The notes under the pieces: generated by a model
What the model was told of the DNA's origin: nothing
The model's database searches: none
The model's input: the letters and a program-made list of their open reading frames with translations, nothing else
Translations under genes and position numbers: made by a program
Assembly (NCBI GenBank): GCA_022651245.1
Contig: JALCQM010000033.1
Coordinates: forward strand, 1 to 32,298
From: Lactobacillus sp.
GTDB taxonomy: Bacteria > Bacillota > Bacilli > Lactobacillales > Lactobacillaceae
Direction of reading: 5' to 3'
Length of the DNA stretch: 32,298 bases
Shown here: positions 1 through 7,077 of the stretch, in pieces
How positions within the stretch are numbered: the stretch's first letter is position 1
Layout: each line of letters starts with the position of its first letter

Positions 1-59
1 AGGTGAATACCGCGGTAAGAATACTAGTGTTGACGGGATCAAATAAAATCAGAATGTAA
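1..59 (+). mobile_element. Right end (omega-RNA-like 3' region) of a TnpB-type IS element, rest outside window
   Basis: These bases match, in inverted orientation, the region directly downstream of the tnpB at 11579-12751 (11481-11539), with 8 mismatches over 59 bases. In the tnpB copy the arms ATCCCG and CGGGAT can pair. By analogy with IS200/IS605 elements this is the 3' part of the right-end RNA (omega RNA) of a second copy whose tnpB would lie upstream of the window on the plus strand. No coding part of that copy is visible, so the assignment rests on the similarity alone. Confidence 0.5.
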
Positions 60-127
60 AACTAAGAAAGGAAATATATAATCCTTTACTAGTGTCAATG
101 GACATTCTTCCACATTTTATATAGCAG
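60..127 (+). repeat. 68-bp perfect repeat, left copy (inverted partner at 11413-11480)
   Basis: Positions 60-127 equal the reverse complement of 11413-11480 without a mismatch by eye, while the adjoining 59 bases differ at 8 positions. The repeat is AT-rich and contains a 6-bp hairpin (AAAGGA / TCCTTT). It lies just past the place where the omega-RNA scaffold is expected to end, so it may be conserved element end or shared flank. Position 128 onward diverges completely. Confidence 0.85.
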
Positions 128-247
128 ACGTCACTTTCCCCTTGCCTGGCTATTGTGCTGTTGTGGCCAAACGTGTTTCTGGCCCGGGGCCGCGCAGTCG
201 GCGATCTTAAGCGTTCGATTGCGCCCACTAGCCACAAAGCGCAGACG

Positions 248-505
248 TCAATCGGCTTCCAGTTCCCGAAGCGCATCCCGCTTAGCTTTAAATTGCGCGT
301 CACCTCGCTGGATCTTGCGCAGCAAATAGGGATTACTCAGTATGCGCAGCGTTTCTTGCAGCGCATCGTAGTCCCGCTGACTGATGACCACGACATTATC
401 GTCAGGTTCTTTGGCCGTCACAATAACCGCTTCCGCATCGTCGGTAACTTTTTTTAAGACCGTCTTCACGTGTTGGCGAAAATAATGGTAGCTGACCGCA
501 TTCAT
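248..505 (-). CDS. Orphan antitoxin of the YefM/Phd family
   Basis: 85-aa protein of the usual YefM length. The N-terminal half fits the Phd/YefM DNA-binding fold (starts MNAVSYHYFRQ, then VTAKEPDDNVVVISQRDYDAL), and the C-terminal half carries LRILSNPYLLRKIQRGD, typical of antitoxins that wrap YoeB/Txe toxins. Such antitoxins normally overlap a YoeB-type RNase gene just downstream. Here the downstream bases (247-128) show no reading frame resembling YoeB in any frame, and the IS-related repeat begins at 127, so the toxin appears lost. The start is supported by AAGGGGTGAG upstream and by the promoter at 526-555. The family call is secure; lack of a partner is an observation limited to this window. 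Confidence 0.8.
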   Translation of the reverse strand: MNAVSYHYFRQHVKTVLKKVTDDAEAVIVTAKEPDDNVVVISQRDYDALQETLRILSNPYLLRKIQRGDAQFKAKRDALRELEAD

Positions 506-525
506 GTGCTCACCCCTTTGCGTCT

Positions 526-555
526 ACTGTACAGGTTTTGACCAGCAAATTTCAA
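526..555 (-). promoter_or_regulatory. Sigma-A promoter of the YefM-type antitoxin
   Basis: Reading the minus strand: TTGAAA (555-550), an 18-base spacer, TACAGT (531-526). The antitoxin ATG follows about 20 bases downstream. Antitoxins of this family usually repress this region themselves; no clear palindrome was identified. Confidence 0.6.
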
Positions 556-615
556 TAGATGGCACGTGCGCTAGCTGGATGACAAATTGAAATTCATACC
601 CCTTCTTTTAGCCAC

Positions 616-650
616 GCAAAGAGGCCAAGCCCTAACCGACTTGACCTCTC
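616..650 (-). terminator. Rho-independent terminator of the sigma factor gene
   Basis: Minus strand AGAGGTCAAG / CTTGGCCTCT arms (649-640 and 629-620) with a short T run beyond, 16 bases after the sigma factor stop. A closely similar hairpin ends the symporter relic at 10826-10855. Confidence 0.7.
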
Positions 651-665
651 ATTTCGACAGTATCT

Positions 666-1169
666 TCACTCGGCTTCTAACTGCTTATAGACTCGCTGCA
701 GTTGCTGGGCCAATTGCGAGACCCGCTGAACAGAGAGTCCCATTAGCGCCGCGATCTCGCGGTTCGTCAGTTGCGCATCGAACCGCAAGCGCAACACTTG
801 CTGGGCCCCCGGCGTCAGTCGCGGCCACAGCGCGGCCAGCACCGCGCGCACCTCTATCTGCGTCGTATCGATCGCCGTCGTTGTCGGCGGTTGCGGCGCG
901 GCTTTTTCCAGCTGTGCGCGTCGCCCTTCCCGCACCAATCGCCGCTTGAGGTCCCGATAGATCCGCCACGCGACTTGGTGATTGAACGCTGCCTGTTGGG
1001 CCGCCGTCGCGACCGCCGGATGCATCCGGTCAAAATAGAACAGGTAGCGCGCCTCGCCAAGGCGCAGATAATCCTCGTATTCCGCTGACTGCTTAAACAA
1101 CCCCAATTGCTTCACGGCCCAATGAATGACCGCGGGATTGGCGGCCAACAAAGCATATCCTGGTTGCAT
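666..1169 (-). CDS. Sigma-70 family alternative sigma factor, ComX/SigH-like
   Basis: 167 aa, the size of the short sigma factors of lactic acid bacteria (ComX/SigH-like). The N-terminal third reads like sigma region 2 (AVKQLGLFKQSAEYEDYLRLG, then a segment rich in aromatic residues). The last ~50 residues form region 4, with the helix-turn-helix TNREIAALMGLSVQRVSQL preceded by LTPGAQQVLRLRF. A variable Pro/Thr-rich linker lies between. In streptococci and lactobacilli this class switches on late competence (DNA-uptake) genes. The next gene upstream on the same strand encodes a ComK-like protein, which supports a competence role. An AGGATG-type ribosome site precedes ATG at 1169. Sigma identity is firm; competence function is inferred. 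Confidence 0.75.
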   Translation of the reverse strand: MQPGYALLAANPAVIHWAVKQLGLFKQSAEYEDYLRLGEARYLFYFDRMHPAVATAAQQAAFNHQVAWRIYRDLKRRLVREGRRAQLEKAAPQPPTTTAIDTTQIEVRAVLAALWPRLTPGAQQVLRLRFDAQLTNREIAALMGLSVQRVSQLAQQLQRVYKQLEAE

Positions 1170-1358
1170 CTTGCCACATCCTAGTGCCTGAACTTGCCAG
1201 GCGGGTATTTCTTAAGCGCTTAGGATGTCACTAAGATACCAACCGGCACCGACAATGGCACGCGTCAATCAGATGCCGTGTGGCTCTGGGCTCGCCGCGG
1301 TTTTGCGGCAGGAAAAATGTGGCCAAGCCCTGATCACGACGGGGCGCAGCCAGTTGAA

Positions 1359-2138
1359 TTACGCGAAAAAAAGTTTGAATAACGGGAGGAACTTCTGCAA
1401 AATGTCCTCGATCTGCTTCGGAGTCAAGCTATCGCCCCAAAGTTCGATCAGTATCGTCTTGATGAAAACGATGGCCGCTCGCTGCAGGTCCTTGGGGAGG
1501 CCTGGATGCGGGTGGGTCACGTACTGACTTTCGCTAGGCGGCAATGGCGTCCCTAATTTATCGGTGACGACCCGATCAGAATTCGCTTGCAATCCTTGCA
1601 ACAACGGCATCACTTCGGCAGAAAACCGCTGCATCAACAAAATCCGCTGCGGGTCAAAGGCCGCCCCTTCAACCACCCACGGCACCACGTTTCCGGCATC
1701 GTCGAAAGTTTCAAAAAACAACTTGTGCTCGCGGACGACAACATTGCGCGTCCGGTTAGTCGCCAACCACAGATTCTCTGCACTGGTTGTCGGCAGTGCC
1801 GGCCACAGCGCCCGCGTCGCCGAGAGCGGAATCGCCGGTTGCCGGTGCTGGCCGAGCATACTCAAGCCACTGTGCCCATACGCTTCGCGCACAAACCCCT
1901 GCCGCTCCGGTGAATTCATCGAGCAGGCATTTCTGAGGGCAGCGACGACTGCCCGCGTCTGCCGTGGCTGGCGCAATACCCCTTCTTTCACATCATAAAA
2001 CGTCGTCTGTGGGCGCTTATCAGCCCCGATCGACGTCGCAATAAATGCCACCCACTTCGAATACATATTCTCAATCAACGGTCCCCCAGACCGCAAGATA
2101 TCACTGGGTGGCTGCCCATCTAATCGTTTGATTTTCAT
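1359..2138 (-). CDS. ComK-like competence transcription factor with C-terminal extension
   Basis: 259 aa when begun at ATG 2138, which has AGGGAG 8 bases upstream; the GTG 9 bases earlier sits on top of that ribosome site. The middle of the protein matches the ComK pattern: a Cys followed by a Gly/Arg-rich stretch (about residues 70-90), then PAIPLSATRALWPALPTTS and ENLWLA, corresponding to the PPI...FLFPTLSS...WIS block of Bacillus ComK, then F-F-x-T-F-D-x-x-G, corresponding to its VTFSNG strand. About 90 C-terminal residues beyond the ComK core end in a hydrophobic amphipathic tail (LPLFKLFFA). The MecA-binding FMLYP motif of Bacillus ComK is not visible. Resemblance was judged by eye, so the call is moderate. 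It has its own sigma-A promoter and lies beside a ComX-like sigma gene. Confidence 0.6.
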   Translation of the reverse strand: MKIKRLDGQPPSDILRSGGPLIENMYSKWVAFIATSIGADKRPQTTFYDVKEGVLRQPRQTRAVVAALRNACSMNSPERQGFVREAYGHSGLSMLGQHRQPAIPLSATRALWPALPTTSAENLWLATNRTRNVVVREHKLFFETFDDAGNVVPWVVEGAAFDPQRILLMQRFSAEVMPLLQGLQANSDRVVTDKLGTPLPPSESQYVTHPHPGLPKDLQRAAIVFIKTILIELWGDSLTPKQIEDILQKFLPLFKLFFA

Positions 2139-2220
2139 TAACTCCACTCCCTAAAAACACGGAAGCCCTGAGTTAAGTCGCCAACTGTCCCGACACCGAG
2201 CAACTACAAATGTAGCTTGA

Positions 2221-2248
2221 ATTGTAACCGAATTTTTAGGCCTGTCAA
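2221..2248 (-). promoter_or_regulatory. Sigma-A promoter of the ComK-like gene
   Basis: Minus strand: consensus TTGACA (2248-2243), a 16-base spacer, TACAAT (2226-2221). Transcription would start near 2213, giving a leader of about 75 bases before ATG 2138. Confidence 0.7.
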
Positions 2249-2358
2249 GAAAAAGATTTTCTCCGCTTAAATCTGAAGCTTATTTTACTTTCTGAAACAG
2301 TGGTATCCTACGCCTGAAAATTGTAGAATAAACTATGGAGATACATAAGGAGGTAACT

Positions 2359-2784
2359 ATGACAAAAGAAAGCACTTTGATCCTAGTCAAGCCCGATGGC
2401 GTCGCCACCGGGCACATCGGCGAAGTCATCACCCGCTTAGAACGCCGGCGTTTCAGCATCGACGCCTTGAAGGTGATCACCGCAACGCCAACCGAGTTAC
2501 GTCAACATTATGCCCAACTGGTCGACAAGCCTTACTACCCGGATGTCGAAAATTTCATGATGGAAGGTCCCTTGGTCGCAATCGTGGCTAGCGGCGAAGA
2601 TGTCGTCGAATCTTTCCGCAAAATGACCGGCCCGACCAACCCGCAAGACGCCCTCCCCGGCACCATCCGCGGAGACTTCGGCCGCGCCTGGGCGCCTGGT
2701 GCGATCCGCAACGTGGTCCACTCCTCGGATTCCGTCGCCAGCGCCAACCGCGAAATCAAGATCTGGTTCCCCGATTTCCACTAA
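2359..2784 (+). CDS. ndk: Nucleoside diphosphate kinase
   Basis: 141-aa cytosolic enzyme that transfers the gamma-phosphate from one nucleoside triphosphate to a nucleoside diphosphate via a phosphohistidine. The signature NVVHSSDS places the catalytic His at residue 121. KPDGVATG near the N-terminus and the C-terminal REIKIWF are also characteristic. Start chosen at ATG 2359 because AAGGAGG lies 8 bases upstream; the longer frame from 2335 would run through this ribosome site. A possible -10 (TAGAAT, about 2324) is visible, with no clear -35. Monocistronic, closed by the terminator at 2798-2839. Confidence 0.95.
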   Translation: MTKESTLILVKPDGVATGHIGEVITRLERRRFSIDALKVITATPTELRQHYAQLVDKPYYPDVENFMMEGPLVAIVASGEDVVESFRKMTGPTNPQDALPGTIRGDFGRAWAPGAIRNVVHSSDSVASANREIKIWFPDFH

Positions 2785-2797
2785 CATCATCCAACCC

Positions 2798-2839
2798 AAA
2801 CAAAGAAGGCAAACCTCACCGGGCTTGCCTTCTTTGTTT
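2798..2839 (+). terminator. Strong hairpin terminator after ndk
   Basis: Perfect 15-bp arms (2798-2812 and 2825-2839, AAACAAAGAAGGCAA and its complement). The T-rich right arm can serve ndk on the plus strand. Confidence 0.8.
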
Positions 2840-2895
2840 GGCATTGCGCCCTGGCTAGCGGAAGTGACGCCATTAAAAAAAATTATTAGTTAGTG

Positions 2896-2960
2896 TTGAC
2901 AACGTAAAACTAACGATTTAAACTGAGTTTCGTTAGTTAGCAAATATACAGGCTAACTAA
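2896..2960 (+). promoter_or_regulatory. Promoter with two interlocking palindromic operators for the small-ORF operon
   Basis: TTGACA (2896-2901), 17-base spacer, TAAACT (2919-2924). Perfect inverted repeat AACTAACGA / TCGTTAGTT (2908-2916 and 2930-2938) brackets the -10. A second perfect repeat, TTAGTTAGC / GCTAACTAA (2933-2941 and 2952-2960), overlaps its right arm and covers the start region. A further TTAGTTAG lies at 2885-2892. Such paired operators suggest repression by a dimeric regulator (TetR- or MarR-like); no regulator gene is adjacent. Confidence 0.6.
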
Positions 2961-3003
2961 ATGAACCAGTCACGTTTTTTAACCACTAAGGAGGTCAATC
3001 CTT

Positions 3004-3180
3004 ATGCAACATCGCAATTACCCGGCAACACGCTGGGACCAATCACGGCCGGCAACTTCGACCGCAGGCGCCGACATTGCCACTTTTCCAGGCAGTGCCT
3101 TTGGCCGTTTCCGCTTTGATGCGCCGGCGCCCACTGACTTGAATTTACAATCAACCCCATTAACGGAGGTGCGTTTATGA
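3004..3180 (+). CDS. Small protein of unknown function, first gene of the small-ORF operon
   Basis: 58 aa, not recognised. AAGGAGG lies about 9 bases before ATG 3004, a strong translation signal. The protein is polar and Pro/Thr/Arg-rich with no membrane segment or Cys (starts MQHRNYPATRWDQ; ends QSTPLTEVRL). Its TGA overlaps the ATG of the next gene (ATGA), so the two are probably translationally coupled. Its G+C-rich codon use matches neighbouring genes. The ORF sits right behind the palindrome-rich promoter at 2896-2960. Confidence 0.6.
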   Translation: MQHRNYPATRWDQSRPATSTAGADIATFPGSAFGRFRFDAPAPTDLNLQSTPLTEVRL

Positions 3181-3368
3181 TGCGTTACATTTTAGCCGCT
3201 TGGCACGGCCTCATCACCTATATCACCGATCTACTGACCCCGGAACCGATCGTCGTGGTGCCGGTCACCTTGCACGTCGAATCGACGCCGCCGACCGCGC
3301 CGGTCGATGCCAAAACGGCGGCCGCAGAGCGCGAGATTTTTCGCGAATTAATGACCGACGAAGGCTGA
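3177..3368 (+). CDS. Small protein of unknown function, second gene of the small-ORF operon
   Basis: 63 aa, not recognised. ACGGAGGTG precedes ATG 3177, which overlaps the previous stop. The N-terminus has a weak hydrophobic/amphipathic helix (MMRYILAAWHGLITYITDLL), followed by a Pro/Val-rich strand segment (PEPIVVVPVTLHVES) and an acidic helical tail (AEREIFRELMTDEG). It could be membrane-associated or a peptide partner of the third gene; no function can be assigned. Confidence 0.6.
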   Translation: MMRYILAAWHGLITYITDLLTPEPIVVVPVTLHVESTPPTAPVDAKTAAAEREIFRELMTDEG

Positions 3369-3384
3369 GCGGAGGTGTGGTCTG

Positions 3385-3750
3385 ATGACATTGACCTTGA
3401 TTCGCGACGTGCACATTGCCCAAGGCGCGCACTTCTCCCCGCTTGTGAACGTCTTGTTGCAAGACGAGCATATCCAGTCGCTCGACGCCCCGCTGGCCGC
3501 CGACTATGACCAGGTGGTGCGCGGCGACTACGGTTACTTACTCCCGCTACCCGCCTTCGATTCGCACCGCGACACCGTACCGACTGACAGCTTCGACCAG
3601 ACGGCTTGCCAGCTGATGCCGCAACAAACCGCCGACTTGCTCTTACTCAAAGACGACCCGTTCGCCACGCCCGCCGCCGTGATTTGGCAGGCGGCCTGGC
3701 GCGCCGGCCAGCCGGTGGCAGTGGCCCAGCTGCAGCAGCGCTATGCCTAG
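3385..3750 (+). CDS. Amidohydrolase-like protein lacking the catalytic barrel
   Basis: 121 aa with a good GGAGGTG ribosome site, third in the small-ORF operon. Residues 3-60 follow the N-terminal beta-sandwich of amidohydrolases/dihydroorotases (LTLIRDVHIAQGA, VNVLLQDEHIQSL, then LLPLPAFDSHRD in place of the metal-binding PGFxDxHxH). Residues ~85-115 (ADLLLLKDDPFATP, then a V-x-x-A-G-Q-P type strand) match the C-terminal return of the same domain. The roughly 300-residue TIM barrel between them is missing, and the D-x-H-x-H motif reads D-S-H-R-D, so amidohydrolase activity is very unlikely. This is either an in-frame deletion remnant or a domesticated beta-sandwich domain. The intact frame, ribosome site and operon position favour expression. 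Family match is by eye. Confidence 0.55.
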   Translation: MTLTLIRDVHIAQGAHFSPLVNVLLQDEHIQSLDAPLAADYDQVVRGDYGYLLPLPAFDSHRDTVPTDSFDQTACQLMPQQTADLLLLKDDPFATPAAVIWQAAWRAGQPVAVAQLQQRYA

Positions 3751-3783
3751 GCACTAGAGACAGTCTGAAACATAAGAAAAGCA

Positions 3784-3832
3784 AACGCCATTGCCTCACG
3801 ATTCATTTTCTAAATCGCGAGGCAATGGCGTT
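3784..3832. terminator. Bidirectional terminator between convergent genes
   Basis: Perfect 14-bp arms (3784-3797 AACGCCATTGCCTC and 3819-3832) extended by ACGA/TCGC pairing. TTTT follows on the plus strand and a T-rich stretch on the minus strand. It separates the small-ORF operon from the convergent 3889-4491 gene. Confidence 0.8.
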
Positions 3833-3888
3833 TTGGTGTTGCTTGATGTCTTGGTTTCGTTTGTTGTGCTTACTTGAAATACCGGTTG

Positions 3889-4491
3889 CTAGGACTTCTT
3901 AGGAGCCGTCTTGGCTTTATTCTGAGCGCTATCGTGCAAAATTTCCTTCACACTCTTGCGCCGGCGATTGCGAATCACCTGCACGGCCTCGCGGTTGAAG
4001 TTGACTTCACGCTTTTGCTTATCCGCCTGCTGGCGCTCATATTCCGCTTCAGGCATGGTTTGCACGCCTACGAGGTGCTTTAAGAATTTGATCACTTCTG
4101 GTTGCTTCTCCGTAAAGAACAACGAGTAGCTGCCGGATTTTTTGGAGCGAAACGTGACGATCAGGCGCGCCGCTTGCGCTTCGTAAGTAATCAGGTCGTA
4201 CCGCGCGTAGTTGCTAGCAGCTAACACTGACCCATACGTCACGACCTTGTCGTCACCGAGTCCTTGTCGCAGCATGGCAACGCTGCAAAGCAAGACAGCC
4301 AGGATGATCAGTCGAGCATCAACACGGACGTCGCCAGTCCAAAACATGGCCACCAAGCCTAGCGACAGCAACGGCGCCACCACGTATTTCACCCGTGGTG
4401 TATGCGCTGCGAACTTAAGTCGCCGCTGTTGATTGAATTCCATGACCAACAACGCGAACACGAATAGCGCAATGGCTACTGTTTCGATCAT
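3889..4491 (-). CDS. Conserved-looking membrane protein of unknown function
   Basis: 200 aa. Two hydrophobic segments near the N-terminus (TVAIALFVFALLVMEF, and a longer region from about residue 36 to 75) are followed by a soluble domain with beta-strand character (VVTYGSVLAASNYARYDLI, LIVTFRSKKSGSYSLFF), reminiscent of the small bacterial PH-like domains on some two-TM proteins. The tail is strongly basic (KREVNF..., RRRKSVKEIL, KKS end). The gene starts 22 bases after the dehydratase stop on the same strand with a GGGGATAAGG-type ribosome site, so read-through from the sugar operon is possible, but no functional link is evident. Confidence 0.55.
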   Translation of the reverse strand: MIETVAIALFVFALLVMEFNQQRRLKFAAHTPRVKYVVAPLLSLGLVAMFWTGDVRVDARLIILAVLLCSVAMLRQGLGDDKVVTYGSVLAASNYARYDLITYEAQAARLIVTFRSKKSGSYSLFFTEKQPEVIKFLKHLVGVQTMPEAEYERQQADKQKREVNFNREAVQVIRNRRRKSVKEILHDSAQNKAKTAPKKS

Positions 4492-4513
4492 CCTTATCCC
4501 CGCTTTCTAGTCC

Positions 4514-5659
4514 TTACCACTCGGCAATGGTGCCATCGTAGTTCTTCCAACTTGGGTTCGTCCAAACGAGTCCTTGTTGCGCGATTTCTTTGATTTTATC
4601 CTCGTCCATATCCAGACCAAGACCTGGCCCCTTAGGCAAATCGACATAGCCGTCTTTGTATTGGAAAATTTCCTTGTTCTTGACGAAATCGAGCAAATCA
4701 AAACCTTGATTATAGTGGATACCCAGGCTTTGCTCCTGAATGAAGACGTTCGGCGTGCAAGCATCGACTTGCAACGTTGCGGCCAAAGCCACTGGGCCGT
4801 ATGGCGCATGCGGGGCGACGGCCATATCATAGGCTTCCGCCATCGCTGCGATCTTCCGCGTCTCCAAGATGCCGCCACACAACGCCACATCGGGTTGCAC
4901 GATATCGACCGCCCCTTGCTGGAAGAGTTCCTTGAACTGCCAGCGGGTGTAGAGCCGTTCGCCGGTTGCCAACGGTACTGCCACCTCGCGCGCGATATCC
5001 TCGAAAGATTCCCAGTTTTCTGGCAAAACAACTTCTTCGAGGAACATCGGGTGGTAAGGTTCCAGGGCCTTAGCCAGAACCTTTGCCATTGGCCGATGAA
5101 CCCGGCCGTGAAAATCGATCCCAATTTCCAGTTGATCGCCGACGGTGTTGCGGATGGATTCCACGCGATCGACCACAGCCTGCACCTTCTGGTAGGAGTC
5201 GATATAGTGCAGCTCAGAGGTGGCATTCATCTTGATTGCCTTAAAGCCTTTATCCACCCGGATTTGCGCTTGTTCGCCAACATCAGAAGGCCGATCGCCG
5301 CCGATCCAAGAGTACACGCGAATGCGGTCACGGGCAGCGCCTCCAAGCAATTCGTAGATCGGCACGTTCAACGCTTTGCCTTTGATGTCCCACAACGCCA
5401 TTTCCAAACCCGAGATGATGGTGCCGTTGATCGGGCCACCGCGGAAGAAGGAGCGGTGGAGTTCTTGCCATAGCCGTTCAATTTCGAATGGGTTCCGGCC
5501 GATCAGGCGATCCCCCATTTCCTTCGCACCGGCGACCACCGTCTCGGTCTTAGTTCCAGAAATCATTTCCCCCCAACCAGAAATTCCCGTGTCGGTCGTG
5601 ACCTTCACAAAAATCCACCGGGGTTTAACCTTATAAACCGTCACTTCAGCAATCTTCAA
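4514..5659 (-). CDS. dgoD: D-galactonate dehydratase-type enzyme (enolase superfamily), last gene of the hexonate PTS operon
   Basis: 381 aa, full length for DgoD. Very close to the E. coli enzyme pattern (PRWIFVKV, GWGE, YSWIGGDRP, DFHGRV, APHAPYGPVALAA, QEQSLGIHYN, terminal AEW). Metal ligands D182, E208, E234 and catalytic His 184 and 284 are all present (equivalent to E. coli D183, E209, E235, H185, H285). Known reaction: D-galactonate to 2-dehydro-3-deoxy-D-galactonate. In this operon the substrate arrives through a phosphorylating PTS, so the natural substrate may be the 6-phosphate; that is inference. The gene follows IIC by 24 bases. ATG 5659 is preceded by TAGGAGGC. Confidence 0.85.
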   Translation of the reverse strand: MKIAEVTVYKVKPRWIFVKVTTDTGISGWGEMISGTKTETVVAGAKEMGDRLIGRNPFEIERLWQELHRSFFRGGPINGTIISGLEMALWDIKGKALNVPIYELLGGAARDRIRVYSWIGGDRPSDVGEQAQIRVDKGFKAIKMNATSELHYIDSYQKVQAVVDRVESIRNTVGDQLEIGIDFHGRVHRPMAKVLAKALEPYHPMFLEEVVLPENWESFEDIAREVAVPLATGERLYTRWQFKELFQQGAVDIVQPDVALCGGILETRKIAAMAEAYDMAVAPHAPYGPVALAATLQVDACTPNVFIQEQSLGIHYNQGFDLLDFVKNKEIFQYKDGYVDLPKGPGLGLDMDEDKIKEIAQQGLVWTNPSWKNYDGTIAEW

Positions 5660-5683
5660 AATAAAGCCTCCTAAATATACTTA

Positions 5684-7054
5684 TTACGCAGCGGCACCAT
5701 CGTCGCCTTGAGCACCCGCATTAACCTTCTTGACCCCGTCAAAGAAGTACCAAATTGCGGCAAACGCCACCAATAAGACAGGCACCATGATGATCGGGTT
5801 CCAAGTAAAGGCCATGTAAACCAACCAACTTTGGATCATGGAAGTCGCAGCAAAAGAAGAAATCAAAAGCGAATTCGACCCCACTTTGATCCCGACGGAC
5901 TTCGCCAACTTGGTCAACACTGGCGCGGTGGAAGAACCACACCACAGCAGAGAGGCCGTGACCACTAAGCCAATGATGATGTTCTTCAGCAAGTTACCAT
6001 TGGTCAAGGCGACCACCATGGCGACGCGGAAAGGCACAACGGCCAGATCGGCGAATGGCAGCACCTGGTTACCAGGCAGGACCAATGCCATTGCAATGGT
6101 CAGCGGAATGATAATCAAGGCAGTGGTGATGACGTCTTGGTTCCCAACGACAACGGCGGCATCCAAACCGATGAACAACTTGCGGCCTTTGAACCGTTTT
6201 TGCGACCAAGTCTGCGCTGCTTCAGAAATTGGCATCAAGCCTTCCATAAACAGGGACGTCATCTTAGGAATTAAGACCAAAACAGCCGCCATGCTGACAC
6301 CTAACTGCAAGACAGCAGTCAGGTTGTACCCCGCCAAAGCGCCGATGACCATCCCAATAATTAACCCCATGATCATGGAATCACCGAAGAAACCCAGATA
6401 CTTTTGCGCGTCCCGAATGGAGAACTTGGAGTTGCGCAGGAACGGAATGCGATCGAGTAACCAGTTAAGTGGCCAGGCAATGACCAGAGAAGACAATGCC
6501 GACACGGTTGGCAGCGACACCCCAGGAATGCCGAAGAACTTCTCGACCATGGGTTGCGACCAGTCAGACATTTTGAACGTGATCAGCGCCATCACCAAGG
6601 ATGCCCCCACCCCCAACAAGACGTTCTTGGTCACGAAGTACACCATCACGCCGACGATCGCCATGTGGTGATAGTTCCAGATATCGACATCCAAGGTATT
6701 CGTCCGCTTCAAGATCAACAAGATAATGTTGACGATCAAAATGGCAAAGACCAAAATCGCAATGATCGGCGACGCCCAGGTCACCGCGGCGATGGAGCCC
6801 CAACCAACATCCAACGCGGTCAAATGCACGCCAGTCCGTTCGACCATCGCCTTAGCCGCAGGGCCAACATTCGTCGTCATAAAGTCCAGGATCAACTTGA
6901 TCCCGGCAAACCCGATGCCTAAAGTCAGGCCAGACTTGAAGGAGTGGGTGATCTTTAGCCCAAAGACCAACCCAATGACGGTAATGATGACCGGCAACAT
7001 CACCGTTGGCCCGGCCGCCATCAACCAGTTGAAGCCGTCCATAATGTATTTCAT
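5684..7054 (-). CDS. PTS transporter IIC component, galactitol (Gat) family
   Basis: 456-aa multispanning membrane permease of the GatC family (long hydrophobic helices throughout, N-terminus MKYIMDGFNWLMAAGPTVMLP, conserved GWGSIAAVTWASP and NYHHMAIVG blocks). With the IIB and IIA proteins just upstream it forms a complete PTS that imports and phosphorylates a polyol or sugar acid. Since the operon also encodes a galactonate dehydratase-like enzyme and a KDPGal-type aldolase, a hexonate is a more likely substrate than galactitol. The C-terminus carries a short Ala/Asp tail. Gene gaps to IIB (23 bases) and dgoD (24 bases) indicate one transcript. Confidence 0.85.
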   Translation of the reverse strand: MKYIMDGFNWLMAAGPTVMLPVIITVIGLVFGLKITHSFKSGLTLGIGFAGIKLILDFMTTNVGPAAKAMVERTGVHLTALDVGWGSIAAVTWASPIIAILVFAILIVNIILLILKRTNTLDVDIWNYHHMAIVGVMVYFVTKNVLLGVGASLVMALITFKMSDWSQPMVEKFFGIPGVSLPTVSALSSLVIAWPLNWLLDRIPFLRNSKFSIRDAQKYLGFFGDSMIMGLIIGMVIGALAGYNLTAVLQLGVSMAAVLVLIPKMTSLFMEGLMPISEAAQTWSQKRFKGRKLFIGLDAAVVVGNQDVITTALIIIPLTIAMALVLPGNQVLPFADLAVVPFRVAMVVALTNGNLLKNIIIGLVVTASLLWCGSSTAPVLTKLAKSVGIKVGSNSLLISSFAATSMIQSWLVYMAFTWNPIIMVPVLLVAFAAIWYFFDGVKKVNAGAQGDDGAAA

Positions 7055-7077
7055 GATACTTTCCCCCAGTCGGTCGA

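Noticed and set aside
49..303. 84-aa minus-strand open frame
   Set aside because: Crosses the IS-related repeat and overlaps the end of the YefM-type gene in another frame; no ribosome site or family resemblance, and not YoeB-like.
771..1088. Plus-strand frame of 105 aa over the sigma factor gene
   Set aside because: Arg-rich shadow frame of a G+C-rich gene with clear sigma-factor motifs on the other strand.
4574..5473. 299-aa plus-strand frame opposite the dehydratase
   Set aside because: Long only because of codon bias in the real gene; His/Asp/Arg-rich composition without motifs, while the opposite strand has every DgoD residue.
5838..6671. 277-aa plus-strand frame opposite PTS IIC
   Set aside because: Shadow of the IIC gene; Pro/Thr/Lys-rich with no recognisable fold.
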